The notes beneath the pieces are model-generated. The model had not been told where the DNA came from. It ran no database searches and worked only from the letters and a program-made list of their open reading frames with translations. From assembly GCA_036274495.1 (NCBI GenBank), contig DASUFP010000060.1, positions 1 through 22,426 on the forward strand: DNA of 22,426 bases. The letters run 5' to 3'. The stretch's first letter is position 1; each line of letters begins with the position of its first letter. The stretch is from DASUFP01 sp036274495 (GTDB lineage Bacteria; Bacteroidota; Bacteroidia; AKYH767-A; OLB10). Positions 1 to 7,792 of this stretch are shown here, one piece after another. The translations under genes and the position numbers were made by a program.

Positions 1-44
1 GAGAGGCCCAAAATAAGCTGGGCGGCCATAATTAATCCTGTCAT
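1..44 (-). CDS. rseP: Probable RIP metalloprotease RseP, first 14 codons only
   Basis: Read on the minus strand from an ATG at 44, the frame stays open to the window edge and begins MTGLIMAAQLILGL, a hydrophobic start like the first membrane helix of Bacteroidota site-2 proteases, which lies just before their HExxH zinc motif. The HExxH motif itself falls outside the window, so the call rests on the N-terminal residues and on context. The gene starts 55 bases downstream of the dxr stop on the same strand, and a dxr-rseP order is common in Bacteroidota. RseP would cut transmembrane anti-sigma factors or signal-peptide remnants in the inner membrane. The fragment is too short for a firm family call. 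Confidence 0.55.
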   Translation of the reverse strand, partial: MTGLIMAAQLILGL

Positions 45-99
45 TGTTGTCTGCTGTATTCTATTTAAGAAGCCGTGAAATTAACGCAATTTTCGGGAA

Positions 100-1263
100 T
101 TAGGTCTGTGAAACTTCAATCAGGGTATTCGCTGTTTCCCTGGTTTCGGAATCGGTAGCCATGTAATCTTCAAGGTTTGGTGTTGAAATAAAGGTAACCT
201 GGTCCATACAGGCGGCAATAATCTCCGGAATTGCCAGAAAAGGGATTTTTTCATGCAGAAATGCCGCTACTGCAACTTCGTTGGCAGCATTCAGAATGCA
301 GGGAGCGTTACCCCCCCGTTGCATAGCGTTAACGGCCAGCGGCAAACAACTGAAGGTTTCCCGGTCAGGGGGCTCAAATGTAAGATTGGGGAATTGCATA
401 AAATCGAACCGCGGGAAGGCAGAAACAATCCGGTTGGGATAACCCATTGCGAACTGTATCGGCAGCTTCATATCGGGTAACCCCATCTGCGCTTTCATGG
501 AGCCGTCGCGAAACTGAACTATTGAATGAATTATGGATTGCGGATGAACAATCACATCAATTTGTTCGGGTTTCAGCTGAAACAACCAACGGGCTTCAAT
601 CATTTCAAGTCCCTTGTTTATGAGTGTGGCGCTGTCGATTGAAATTTTAGCTCCCATATCCCAGTTAGGATGTTTGAGTGCCTGTGCTCTTGTTACCGTC
701 CGGAGTTCATCTCTCTTTTTTCCCCGGAAGGGACCTCCTGAAGCGGTAAGGTAAATTTTTTCAATCGGGTTGTGCCACTCTCCCTGCATACATTGAAAAA
801 TTGCCGAATGCTCCGAATCAATCGGGAATATGTTTACAGCATGTTTGGCTGCAAGCTCAGTGATAAGTTCGCCCGCCACCACCAATGTTTCTTTGTTTGC
901 CAAACCAATCGGCTTTCCGGCCTGTATGGCAGCAATGGTTGGTTTAAGGCCGCTATAACCTACAAGAGCTGTAACCACCATGTCCACTGTATCCATCTGC
1001 ACAACCTGTGAAATTGCATCGTAACCGGCATACACTTTTATCCCGGCCGGATCCAGCGCCTCCTGCACTTTTTTATAAAGAGCATCTTCTCCTATGACCA
1101 CAGCATTCGGAGAAAATTCAAGGGCCTGTTTAATGAGTATGTCGGCGTTCTGGTTGGCGGTAAGGACTTCAACAGAAAAATATTCCGGCTGACTCCGGAT
1201 AACATCCAGTGTTTGTGTTCCTATAGATCCCGTTGAACCGAGAAGCGCAATTTTCTTTTTCAA
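100..1263 (-). CDS. dxr: 1-deoxy-D-xylulose 5-phosphate reductoisomerase
   Basis: Cytoplasmic enzyme of the methylerythritol phosphate (non-mevalonate) isoprenoid pathway; it rearranges and reduces DXP to 2-C-methyl-D-erythritol 4-phosphate with NADPH and a divalent metal. The 387 residues match the family length. Visible motifs in order: the NADPH-binding GSTGSIG loop at residues 9-15, LANKETLV near 121-128, the metal-site region PIDSEHSAIFQ near 147-157, the flexible-loop region TASGGPFRG near 173-181, HPNWDMGAKISIDSATLINK near 198-217 followed by GLEMIEA, and HPQSIIHS near 242-249. The start is a TTG at 1263-1261: the only upstream codons before an in-frame TAA give no extra homologous sequence, and that TAA is also the stop of the M23 peptidase gene nine bases upstream. 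The tight spacing indicates an M23-dxr-rseP operon. Confidence 0.97.
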   Translation of the reverse strand: MKKKIALLGSTGSIGTQTLDVIRSQPEYFSVEVLTANQNADILIKQALEFSPNAVVIGEDALYKKVQEALDPAGIKVYAGYDAISQVVQMDTVDMVVTALVGYSGLKPTIAAIQAGKPIGLANKETLVVAGELITELAAKHAVNIFPIDSEHSAIFQCMQGEWHNPIEKIYLTASGGPFRGKKRDELRTVTRAQALKHPNWDMGAKISIDSATLINKGLEMIEARWLFQLKPEQIDVIVHPQSIIHSIVQFRDGSMKAQMGLPDMKLPIQFAMGYPNRIVSAFPRFDFMQFPNLTFEPPDRETFSCLPLAVNAMQRGGNAPCILNAANEVAVAAFLHEKIPFLAIPEIIAACMDQVTFISTPNLEDYMATDSETRETANTLIEVSQT

Positions 1264-1272
1264 TAGTTCCGT

Positions 1273-2136
1273 TTAAAAGGTCATGTAATCGGCAGGGTTT
1301 ACGGGGCTGCCGTTGTACCACAATTCAAAATGCAGATGAGGTCCGGTGGTGAGTTCACCGGTATTTCCGATAATAGCTATAGGATCACCTGCGGTAATAT
1401 AATCCCCTGTCTTTTTCAATAGTGCCGAATTGTGTTTGTAGATCGAAAAGATATTGTTTGCATGTTGCACCGCAATAACGTACCCGGTTTCTGAAGTCCA
1501 TTCCGCAAACACTACAGTTCCGTTAAGCGTCGATTTAATAATCTCATTGGGTGGTGCAACTATGTCAACCCCATAATGCTTTGTTTTGGAGTTGAACGAA
1601 TTGGTTACAGTACCCTTCAAAGGAGGAAAAAATAAGAAACCGGCAATCCCCGACCGTGAAGCGTTATTGTCGGCGTCGATAGTGAACCGGTCCTGCGACT
1701 CAATCTGGGCCCTTAAAGCGCTGTCGGCTGTGCCGGGGGCCGTAAAGCGAATGCTGTCGTAACGCGTTTCGTTACCCGGCGACTGGAGGCTATCGATGGT
1801 ACCGGCCTCACCGTCAATTACATTTCGGAGGTTGGCAATCCAAAGATCCTGGCTGTTTACCCTGTTTTCAAGCGAGTCGGCTTTAAAGGTCAGCTGCACC
1901 AACCGGCGTTGCATATTGATGTCGGCATAACCCGGAATGTACTCCTTGAGAGGGGTAAAGGCGATAATGTAAATGGTAAAGGTGATAAGGCTGATGATAA
2001 TTGTGCCGGAAAACACAAACACATTAAGAGGCGAAAGGGTGAATGAGAGCTTCTCTTCGAGCGTTTCATCATTCATAAAAACCATCCGGTATTTATTCTT
2101 GAGCTTCTTGTAAATTTTCTTTTTTGGCTTCTCCAC
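1273..2136 (-). CDS. M23 family (LytM/Gly-Gly type) metallopeptidase, membrane anchored
   Basis: Probable cell-wall endopeptidase that cuts peptide cross-bridges or stem peptides of murein in the periplasm. From the GTG start chosen here (2136-2134; 287 residues) it has a basic cytoplasmic N-terminus, one transmembrane helix at about residues 37-60, a polar, partly helical linker at about 70-155, and a C-terminal LytM domain. The zinc ligands are visible as HYGVD (H187, D191) and HLHFE (H267, H269), with a further conserved H235, so the domain looks catalytically intact. The frame continues upstream to a TTG at 2244, but that stretch has an unlikely composition and contains a near-consensus promoter word on this strand (GATATTTG, 2203-2210); the GTG keeps the basic KKxxKKLKNKYR segment that I recall as conserved in homologues. 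An ATG at 2085 would remove part of it. It is cotranscribed with dxr. Confidence 0.88.
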   Translation of the reverse strand: MEKPKKKIYKKLKNKYRMVFMNDETLEEKLSFTLSPLNVFVFSGTIIISLITFTIYIIAFTPLKEYIPGYADINMQRRLVQLTFKADSLENRVNSQDLWIANLRNVIDGEAGTIDSLQSPGNETRYDSIRFTAPGTADSALRAQIESQDRFTIDADNNASRSGIAGFLFFPPLKGTVTNSFNSKTKHYGVDIVAPPNEIIKSTLNGTVVFAEWTSETGYVIAVQHANNIFSIYKHNSALLKKTGDYITAGDPIAIIGNTGELTTGPHLHFELWYNGSPVNPADYMTF

Positions 2137-2298
2137 CGTGGTTTTATGGATGTTGGTTATGCCAAAAACAATCGCTAAGTTTGCGAGCCTCGGACATACC
2201 TGCAAATATCGTAAATTATAGGTTCGGACCGGGAATGCATTCAAGAACGCAATATATTTTCATTTAGCAAGTTATATTCCGAATACCCCTTCACACCG

Positions 2299-5016
2299 GT
2301 GAACCCTTTCCGTCGAAATAAACCCTTTCTCTTATTGTTATTGGCGCTTTTTCTCGGAGGCACCTTTTCTTGTTCCGTCAAAAAAAATTATTTTACCAGT
2401 AAGGCCTACCATAAAACCCTCGCACATTATAACGGCTATTTTAATGCCCGCGAGAAAGTGAAAAATGGTGCCAAATCGCTGGCAACCTCCCAAAAGGATA
2501 AATACGACCGCATCCTGCCCGTATTTAAACATGGCGACCCGGCGCTTGCCAAAGCGGTAATGCCCGACATGGACGAGGCCATAAAGAAGGTTTCAATTGT
2601 CATACAGCGCCATTCAATGGAAATTGACGGCAAGGAAAGAAATAAGTGGATTCCCCAGTGCTACCTGCTTATTGGTGTGGCACAATATTATAAATCGGAA
2701 ACGTGGACGGCCATAGAGGCTTTTCAATATGTGGCGTCTCAATACAGGAACGATGAAATAAGGTATGAGGCATTGTTGTGGCTTACCCTCTGCTACCTCC
2801 GCCTGGGTAAGGGACCCGACGCCGAATACCTGCTGTCTACTTTTCGTGATGATGCCAAGTTTCCTGCCAGACTAAAACCCTTTTACAATGCCATTGCAGG
2901 TGAATATTACCTTCAGACCGCAGAGTATAAAAAGGCTTCGGCTCATTTGGAAAAAGCTGCGGCTACCGCAAAAAAACGTGCCGATAAATCACGGTATAAT
3001 TTTATCCTGGGTCAGGTATATCAGAAAACCGATAAATGCGATTCTGCCGTTTCCCGTTACAACAAAGTTATAAAGACAAGTCCCTCCTATGAACTGGCTT
3101 TCAACGCCCGTATCAACAGGGCAAGATGTATCGATCTGAGCAGTCCCGACGGGAGAGAAATCAAGGAGATGCTCACGAAAATGCTGAAGGACGATAAGAA
3201 CCTTGAGTATCAGGATCAGATCTATTATGCTCTTGGTGAAATTTCACAGAAAGAATCCAACATAGCACAGGCGATTGACTATTATCAAAAATCGGTTGCG
3301 GCAAGCCAGGCCAATACCGATCAAAAAGCATTGTCGTTTCTCAAGCTTGCCCAGATTCATTTCCTTTTACCGCATTATCCGTTAGCACAGGCGTATTACG
3401 ACAGTACTGTTACATTTTTGTCAAATGACCATCCGGATTATGTGGCTATTGTCAATACTAAAAACCATTTAACCAAGCTTATAAAAAACCTGAATATCAT
3501 TCAGACCGAAGACAGTTTGCAGCGGCTTGCAGGATTGAGCCAGTTTGAACGTGAGACTTTGGTGGAACAGATAATTGCCTCAGAAAACCGCGAAAAAGAG
3601 CAAAAAGAACAGGAAGCAAAAGAGCAATTACTGAAGGATTCACTTGAACAGCAGTCGGCCGTCGGAGACCCTAATTTCAGACCGCCGGTAGATCCGAGAG
3701 GACAAACTCCCGGCAATGTTTCCGGGTGGTATTTCTCAAATACTTCAGCCCTCAGTTTTGGTTATACTGAGTTTATCCGTAAGTGGGGAAACCGAAAACT
3801 GGAAGACAACTGGCGCCGGTCATTGCGGGCAAGTTTTGTTGAATCGTCCGCAGCCGAAACAGGTAATGAGGCAGGTGAGGACAGTCTGGATGCACAGGAG
3901 CTTGCCAGGTTAGACTCGATACGTTCGCTCGATAATTCAAACAGAAAAGAGGCTTATCTGGCAGAGATCCCGCTGACACCGGAGGAGAAAGAAAAATCGG
4001 ATGCTAAAATTATTGAAGCATACTACAACGTTGGTGTCATTTACAAGGAGCAATTAAAAAACAATACCGAAGCCATTCGCAATTTTGAGACCTTGCTTAC
4101 GCGCTATCCCGAAAACAAGTATAAGGTTGCGGTTTGGTATAACCTGTACCGAATAAACATTGCCATTGAAGAGGAAGAGCGTGCGAATTATTATAAGAAG
4201 CTCATACTCGACGGTTATCCCGATACCGATTATGCAAAACTTATTCTCAACCCCGATTATTACAAAGAGCAACAACGTAAAGTTGCCGTTCAGAAAGTTT
4301 TTTATGAAACCACTTACAGGGCATTTCTGAATAAACAGTATGCTGATGTTATTGAACGTAAGTCGATGGCCGACTCGTTGTTTCCCGGCAGCGATCTGGC
4401 TCCGAAGTTTGAATTGCTTAAGGCAATGGCAATTGGTAAAACAAGGCCGCTGCCCGAATTTGAAGCATCACTGAAAGGCGTTATCACCCGTTATCCTGAA
4501 GATACGGTGTCGTGGAGGGCTCAGCAGATACTGGATCTTATCAATCCAGAAATGCGTGCTAAAAGAGACTCCGCCATCATGGCCGAAAATGCCGCGAACG
4601 AAAATGGCGGAAAGGGTTCCAATGAAAAAGTGGTTAAATCGGGAGTACCTTACAAATATGCCCCCGACACAGCCCATTATGTGTTGTTTATCTACAAAAA
4701 CCAGGTTATCAGTACTGATGATTTCAAAGTGGCTGTTTCCAACTATAACACGAAATACTTTAGCTCCAAAGGACTCTCCATTACCAACTCGTTTATTGGC
4801 AACGATCAGCAGTTTGTGATGGTCCGGCAGTTCCGAAACGGAGCAGAAGCTAAAACGTACCTCGACGGCGTACTGTCCGACAGCACCGCCTTCATGAATT
4901 TCGATATGTCAATGGCCAGATCGCTGGTTATCAGTCCCGACAACATGATACTGCTGATCCAAAACAAGGATGCAGCCGGTTATGAGTACTTTTTTGAGGA
5001 GAAATACAAGAAATAA
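2299..5016 (+). CDS. porW: Type IX secretion system lipoprotein PorW/SprE, TPR-rich
   Basis: Large outer-membrane-associated lipoprotein required in Bacteroidota for T9SS function (PorW in Porphyromonas, SprE in Flavobacterium). A hydrophobic signal is followed by a lipobox ending at C25 (GTFSC), and then by the family-type segment with KAYHKTLAHYNGYFNAREK at about 36-54. TPR-like helical pairs are visible at about 200-390 and again at 570-650; between them is a charged, Glu/Lys/Gln-rich stretch near 425-455. The C-terminal ~110 residues (HYVLFIYKNQ ... EEKYKK) match the conserved terminal domain I know from SprE/PorW proteins. The 905-residue length fits the family. The start is a GTG at 2299 that places the signal peptide correctly. 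It is divergent from the M23-dxr operon across a 162-base gap and monocistronic as far as can be seen. Confidence 0.88.
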   Translation: MNPFRRNKPFLLLLLALFLGGTFSCSVKKNYFTSKAYHKTLAHYNGYFNAREKVKNGAKSLATSQKDKYDRILPVFKHGDPALAKAVMPDMDEAIKKVSIVIQRHSMEIDGKERNKWIPQCYLLIGVAQYYKSETWTAIEAFQYVASQYRNDEIRYEALLWLTLCYLRLGKGPDAEYLLSTFRDDAKFPARLKPFYNAIAGEYYLQTAEYKKASAHLEKAAATAKKRADKSRYNFILGQVYQKTDKCDSAVSRYNKVIKTSPSYELAFNARINRARCIDLSSPDGREIKEMLTKMLKDDKNLEYQDQIYYALGEISQKESNIAQAIDYYQKSVAASQANTDQKALSFLKLAQIHFLLPHYPLAQAYYDSTVTFLSNDHPDYVAIVNTKNHLTKLIKNLNIIQTEDSLQRLAGLSQFERETLVEQIIASENREKEQKEQEAKEQLLKDSLEQQSAVGDPNFRPPVDPRGQTPGNVSGWYFSNTSALSFGYTEFIRKWGNRKLEDNWRRSLRASFVESSAAETGNEAGEDSLDAQELARLDSIRSLDNSNRKEAYLAEIPLTPEEKEKSDAKIIEAYYNVGVIYKEQLKNNTEAIRNFETLLTRYPENKYKVAVWYNLYRINIAIEEEERANYYKKLILDGYPDTDYAKLILNPDYYKEQQRKVAVQKVFYETTYRAFLNKQYADVIERKSMADSLFPGSDLAPKFELLKAMAIGKTRPLPEFEASLKGVITRYPEDTVSWRAQQILDLINPEMRAKRDSAIMAENAANENGGKGSNEKVVKSGVPYKYAPDTAHYVLFIYKNQVISTDDFKVAVSNYNTKYFSSKGLSITNSFIGNDQQFVMVRQFRNGAEAKTYLDGVLSDSTAFMNFDMSMARSLVISPDNMILLIQNKDAAGYEYFFEEKYKK

Positions 5017-5041
5017 GTCATTCATTTCCTGTAGTTTTCCA

Positions 5042-5075
5042 TTTGACCCGGTTCTGAATATTTACTATATCTTTG
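5042..5075 (+). promoter_or_regulatory. Bacteroidota-type promoter of the bactofilin-atp operon
   Basis: A perfect TAnnTTTG element (TATCTTTG, 5068-5075) follows a TTTG at 5042-5045, with 22 bases between them. This is close to the spacing of the primary sigma factor promoters of Bacteroidota. It lies 30 bases before the bactofilin ATG, with a purine-rich GGGGGAG just ahead of that start. Confidence 0.7.
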
Positions 5076-5105
5076 CACCATATTAATTATTAATTCGGGG
5101 GAGTC

Positions 5106-5534
5106 ATGTTTGATACCATTAAAAACAAAAACGGACAGGCGAAGTCCGGTGAAAACACAACAATCAACCTTATTGGAAACGGCACTGTAATCGAGGGTGA
5201 GGTGAAAGCTTCAGGCGATTTACGCATCGATGGCGTCATCAGGGGGTCGGTTTCCAGCAAAGCAAAAGTCGTTGTTGGTGCCACCGGTCAGGTGGTTGGA
5301 GATATTTTTTGCCAGAATGCAGACATTTCAGGCCAGGTAAAAGGCAAAACGGTTGTATCTGAAATGCTCTTTCTCAAGGCCACTGCCAAAATCAACGGAG
5401 ACATTATTACCGGTAAGCTGGTAGTTGAAGTTGGTGCAAGTTTTACAGGAAGCTGTAATATGGGACCAATGATCAAGGATTTGAAGCATGCCGATAAACA
5501 ACCGGAAGTCCAGCTCCAAGAAAAAACAGCTTAA
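5106..5534 (+). CDS. Bactofilin (polymer-forming cytoskeletal protein)
   Basis: Small cytoskeletal protein that self-assembles into filaments without nucleotide and often positions cell-wall enzymes near the membrane. The 142 residues comprise a short polar N-terminal tail, a right-handed beta-helix core at about 17-120 and a polar C-terminal tail. The core shows the typical repeating pattern with small hydrophobic rungs: IEGEVKASGDLRIDGVIRG, then VVVGATGQVVGDI, ADISGQVKGKTVV and KINGDIITGKLVV. The gene begins the transcript that leads into the ATP synthase genes and overlaps the next gene by 47 bases in another frame, implying coupled expression. An M23 peptidase, a class of enzyme often tied to bactofilins, is encoded about 3 kb upstream on the other strand. 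Confidence 0.95.
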   Translation: MFDTIKNKNGQAKSGENTTINLIGNGTVIEGEVKASGDLRIDGVIRGSVSSKAKVVVGATGQVVGDIFCQNADISGQVKGKTVVSEMLFLKATAKINGDIITGKLVVEVGASFTGSCNMGPMIKDLKHADKQPEVQLQEKTA

Positions 5535-5724
5535 CGACTACGCTCGTTATTCGGCTGTCGGATTTCAGATGGCGGCCATTATTTTTCTTTTTACCTGGGG
5601 TGGAAACAAAATTGATGGCTGGCTTGAATTCAAAATACCGGTATTTACGCTCGTATTAAGTCTTTCTGCAGTAACCATTTCCATCTATTTACTGATTAAG
5701 GAAACCTCCGGGAAAAAGGAGTAA
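5488..5724 (+). CDS. atpZ: AtpZ/AtpI family membrane protein
   Basis: Small inner-membrane protein encoded next to F0F1 ATP synthases; family members have been linked to c-ring assembly and to magnesium or calcium uptake for the enzyme. The 78 residues have a basic, Ser/Lys-rich start (about 1-15), the family-type segment LNDYARYSAVGFQMAAII, a first helix at about 22-40 with a GGNKIDGWL turn, and a second helix at about 48-69. The ATG at 5488 lies inside the bactofilin coding sequence in a different frame, so the two genes overlap by 47 bases. No later ATG would keep the conserved YSAVGFQM region whole. The AtpZ versus AtpI label is by family only. Confidence 0.85.
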   Translation: MPINNRKSSSKKKQLNDYARYSAVGFQMAAIIFLFTWGGNKIDGWLEFKIPVFTLVLSLSAVTISIYLLIKETSGKKE

Positions 5725-5740
5725 TCTGATTGCAAAGTGC

Positions 5741-6136
5741 ATGTCTATGAAATCGTTCCGTGGCTTTCTTACGAGGTTACTCATTTACTCCGCTCTCATT
5801 CTTGTTATACGGTTATTGGTGGCGCCCTCACTGCCTCCGCAGGCGCTCTTTGAGCCATTCCGGCTGCTGGTTATCTTTTTTATCATAGCAACTTCGGCAT
5901 TCCACCTGGGATTACTGCGTGCAGCCGCAAAAAGCGATCAGGCTTTTGTCCGCTATTTTATGGGTGCCACAGGGATAAAGCTCTTCCTCTACATGATCAT
6001 CATGATTGTTTTTGCAACTCTTTTCAGGGATCAGGCCATTGCTTTTATCAGCAATTTCTTTGTGCTCTACCTGCTATACAGTGCTTTTGAGGTAGTGCTG
6101 ATTTACAAGAAATTCAGCGCCATCCGGAACAGTTAA
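5741..6136 (+). CDS. Four-helix membrane protein of the atp operon (AtpI-like)
   Basis: The 131 residues hold four predicted membrane helices, at about 9-27, 39-57, 72-93 and 98-119, with few charged residues between them. Size, topology and position between atpZ and atpB resemble AtpI (ATP synthase protein I), but I see no sequence motif that proves homology, so the role is inferred from context. It starts 16 bases after the atpZ stop; the ATG at 5741 is followed by a second ATG two codons later that could serve equally. After this gene there is a 197-base gap with a separate promoter ahead of atpB, so transcription of the bactofilin-atpZ-this gene unit may be partly independent of the structural subunits. 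Confidence 0.65.
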   Translation: MSMKSFRGFLTRLLIYSALILVIRLLVAPSLPPQALFEPFRLLVIFFIIATSAFHLGLLRAAAKSDQAFVRYFMGATGIKLFLYMIIMIVFATLFRDQAIAFISNFFVLYLLYSAFEVVLIYKKFSAIRNS

Positions 6137-6290
6137 CCGGAGCCCGACCGGTAGGTGTAACCTTCAAAACGGAGGGCTTCTTGCGATCTTTCAACGTGTT
6201 GATTTTTAAACACTTACAATAGTGTTAATAATTTCCTTTTGTTGTTCGAATAATTTGCACTTCCCTCAGTGAAATATAAGGTTTACTTTA

Positions 6291-6298
6291 TACCTTTG
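6291..6298 (+). promoter_or_regulatory. Internal promoter element before atpB
   Basis: TACCTTTG at 6291-6298 matches the Bacteroidota -7 consensus TAnnTTTG exactly and is followed by GC. It lies 35 bases before the preferred atpB ATG. No good -33 TTG is seen at the usual distance, so strength is uncertain. A weak 6-bp stem-loop (6209-6226) lies upstream in the same gap. Confidence 0.5.
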
Positions 6299-6333
6299 CG
6301 GTCGTTTTAAAAAGCTAGAATAGTACATTGGAT

Positions 6334-7485
6334 ATGCGTTTGAAATTCTCTTATATGTCATTGTTATTCAGGAAGTTAGTCTTAGTAGCAGGACTTGTAT
6401 TTGCAGGCTTTACGAGCTCTGTGTTCGCGTCAGGAGCCGAAGAAGGTGAGGGGGAGAAGTTCAATCCCGGTAAGTTGATAACAGGACATATCACCGATGC
6501 GCACGACTGGCATTTATGGGGCGAAGGCCACAGTGCCGTTTCATTGCCCCTTCCTGTAATCGTTTATTCATCCCGCGGACTGGATATGTTTATGTCCGGT
6601 TCGTTTCATCATGGCCACCAAACCTATAAAGGGTATGCTGTGAAAGAGGGGAAGATTGTTGCGGTAAAGGAAATGGAAGAAGTTCCAGCGGAAAGCGCAA
6701 CCATCGATGAGCAGGTGACGGCTTCACTTTGGGATTTTTCACTCACCAAGAATGTCGTTTCGTTGTTTATAAGCCTGCTGATTATGATATATGTTTTTGT
6801 TTCTGTTGCAAAAGCATACGGTAAGCGAAAAGGACAAGCTCCAAAAGGAATGCAGTCGCTGATTGAGCCGTTAATCATTTTTGTTAGAGATGATATCGCC
6901 AAGTCTTCGATAGGTGAAAAGAAGTACAAAAAATACCTGCCCTATCTGCTTACGGTGTTCTTCTTTATCTGGATCAACAATTTACTTGGTCTGATTCCAA
7001 TCTTTCCGGGAGGCGCAAATCTTACAGGCAGCATATCCATAACCATGACGCTGGCCCTGATTACCTTTCTGATTGTTACATTCAGCGGAAACAAAAACTA
7101 TTGGCACCACATTTTTGCCATGCCGGGAGTTCCTTCGTGGGTGCTGGTATTACTCACCCCGATTGAAATTCTGGGAGTGTTTCTTCGCCCTTTCGTTTTA
7201 ATGATCCGACTGTTCGCCAATATGATAGCCGGTCATATCATTGCGCTGTCCTTTTTCTGCCTCATTTTCATCTTTGGTGAAATGAGTACCGGAGCTGGAC
7301 TTGGCGTTTCAATTGTTTCAATAGCCTTTACTGTCTTTATGACCTGCCTGGAATTGCTGGTAGCGTTTCTTCAGGCATACGTTTTCACACTTCTATCTGC
7401 CATTTACATAGGTGCTGCTGTCGAAGAGCATGATCACGACACACCTCATCACGATGCTAAAGTGGAAGAAGCACTTTTAGTTTAA
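6334..7485 (+). CDS. atpB: ATP synthase F0 subunit a, with long N-terminal extension
   Basis: Stator subunit that provides the proton half-channels next to the c-ring. From the ATG at 6334 it has 383 residues, much longer than the roughly 270 of E. coli, because of about 130 extra N-terminal residues: a signal-like helix at about 12-33 ending near VFASG, then a periplasmic segment rich in histidine (HITDAHDWHLWGEGH; FHHGH). The membrane core follows with five or six helices. The essential arginine is in the helix LMIRLFANMIAGHI (R292 from this start). A short His/Asp tail (EEHDHDTPHHD) ends the protein. Extended a subunits are usual in Bacteroidota. A TTG two codons upstream (6328) would also be in frame, but the ATG is the simpler choice. 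It is first in the atpBEFHAG unit. Confidence 0.95.
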   Translation: MRLKFSYMSLLFRKLVLVAGLVFAGFTSSVFASGAEEGEGEKFNPGKLITGHITDAHDWHLWGEGHSAVSLPLPVIVYSSRGLDMFMSGSFHHGHQTYKGYAVKEGKIVAVKEMEEVPAESATIDEQVTASLWDFSLTKNVVSLFISLLIMIYVFVSVAKAYGKRKGQAPKGMQSLIEPLIIFVRDDIAKSSIGEKKYKKYLPYLLTVFFFIWINNLLGLIPIFPGGANLTGSISITMTLALITFLIVTFSGNKNYWHHIFAMPGVPSWVLVLLTPIEILGVFLRPFVLMIRLFANMIAGHIIALSFFCLIFIFGEMSTGAGLGVSIVSIAFTVFMTCLELLVAFLQAYVFTLLSAIYIGAAVEEHDHDTPHHDAKVEEALLV

Positions 7486-7518
7486 CCGGATTTACTAATC
7501 ACTAAATATATTCAAATT

Positions 7519-7779
7519 ATGTTATCATCTATCTTATTACAAGCTGCTGAAGCCGGAAGCCTCGGCCTTGGTTACGGAGTTGCTGCTCTTGGAGCAGGTC
7601 TTGCTGCGGTTGGTGCCGGACTTGGCATTGGTCGCATCGGAGGTTCTGCACTGGAGTCAATCGCCCGTCAGCCTGAAGCTGTTGGCGATATCCGTGCCAA
7701 CATGATTCTTACAGCAGCGCTCGTTGAAGGTGCCGCCTTCTTCGCAATGGTAGTTGGCCTGCTTGTAGTATTCAAGTAA
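7519..7779 (+). CDS. atpE: ATP synthase F0 subunit c
   Basis: Proteolipid that forms the rotating c-ring in the inner membrane. The 86 residues form a hairpin of two helices: the first has the glycine-rich GAGLAAVGAGLGIGRIGG packing motif, then the polar loop with ARQPEA, then the second helix with the ion-carrying carboxylate E70 (ALVEGAAFF). E70 is followed by glycine rather than Ser/Thr, and no glutamine stands at the matching site of helix 1, so the ring looks proton- rather than sodium-coupled. It starts 33 bases after atpB and is followed by a strong stem-loop before atpF, which may set the higher level of subunit c needed for the ring. Confidence 0.97.
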   Translation: MLSSILLQAAEAGSLGLGYGVAALGAGLAAVGAGLGIGRIGGSALESIARQPEAVGDIRANMILTAALVEGAAFFAMVVGLLVVFK

Positions 7780-7792
7780 GCTGTTATCAAAC

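Noticed and set aside
2137..2244. Longer M23 peptidase starting with TTG at 2244
   Set aside because: The extra 36 residues have an unlikely N-terminal composition and overlap a near-consensus minus-strand promoter word at 2203-2210; the GTG at 2136 fits the family better.
6209..6226. Terminator before atpB
   Set aside because: The stem is only 6 bp (AACACT/AGTGTT) and AT-rich, and no T-tract follows directly; too weak to list as a terminator.
7519..7779. Sodium-coupled c-ring
   Set aside because: The carboxylate E70 is followed by Gly, and the helix 1 glutamine and the Ser/Thr next to the carboxylate of sodium-type rings are missing.
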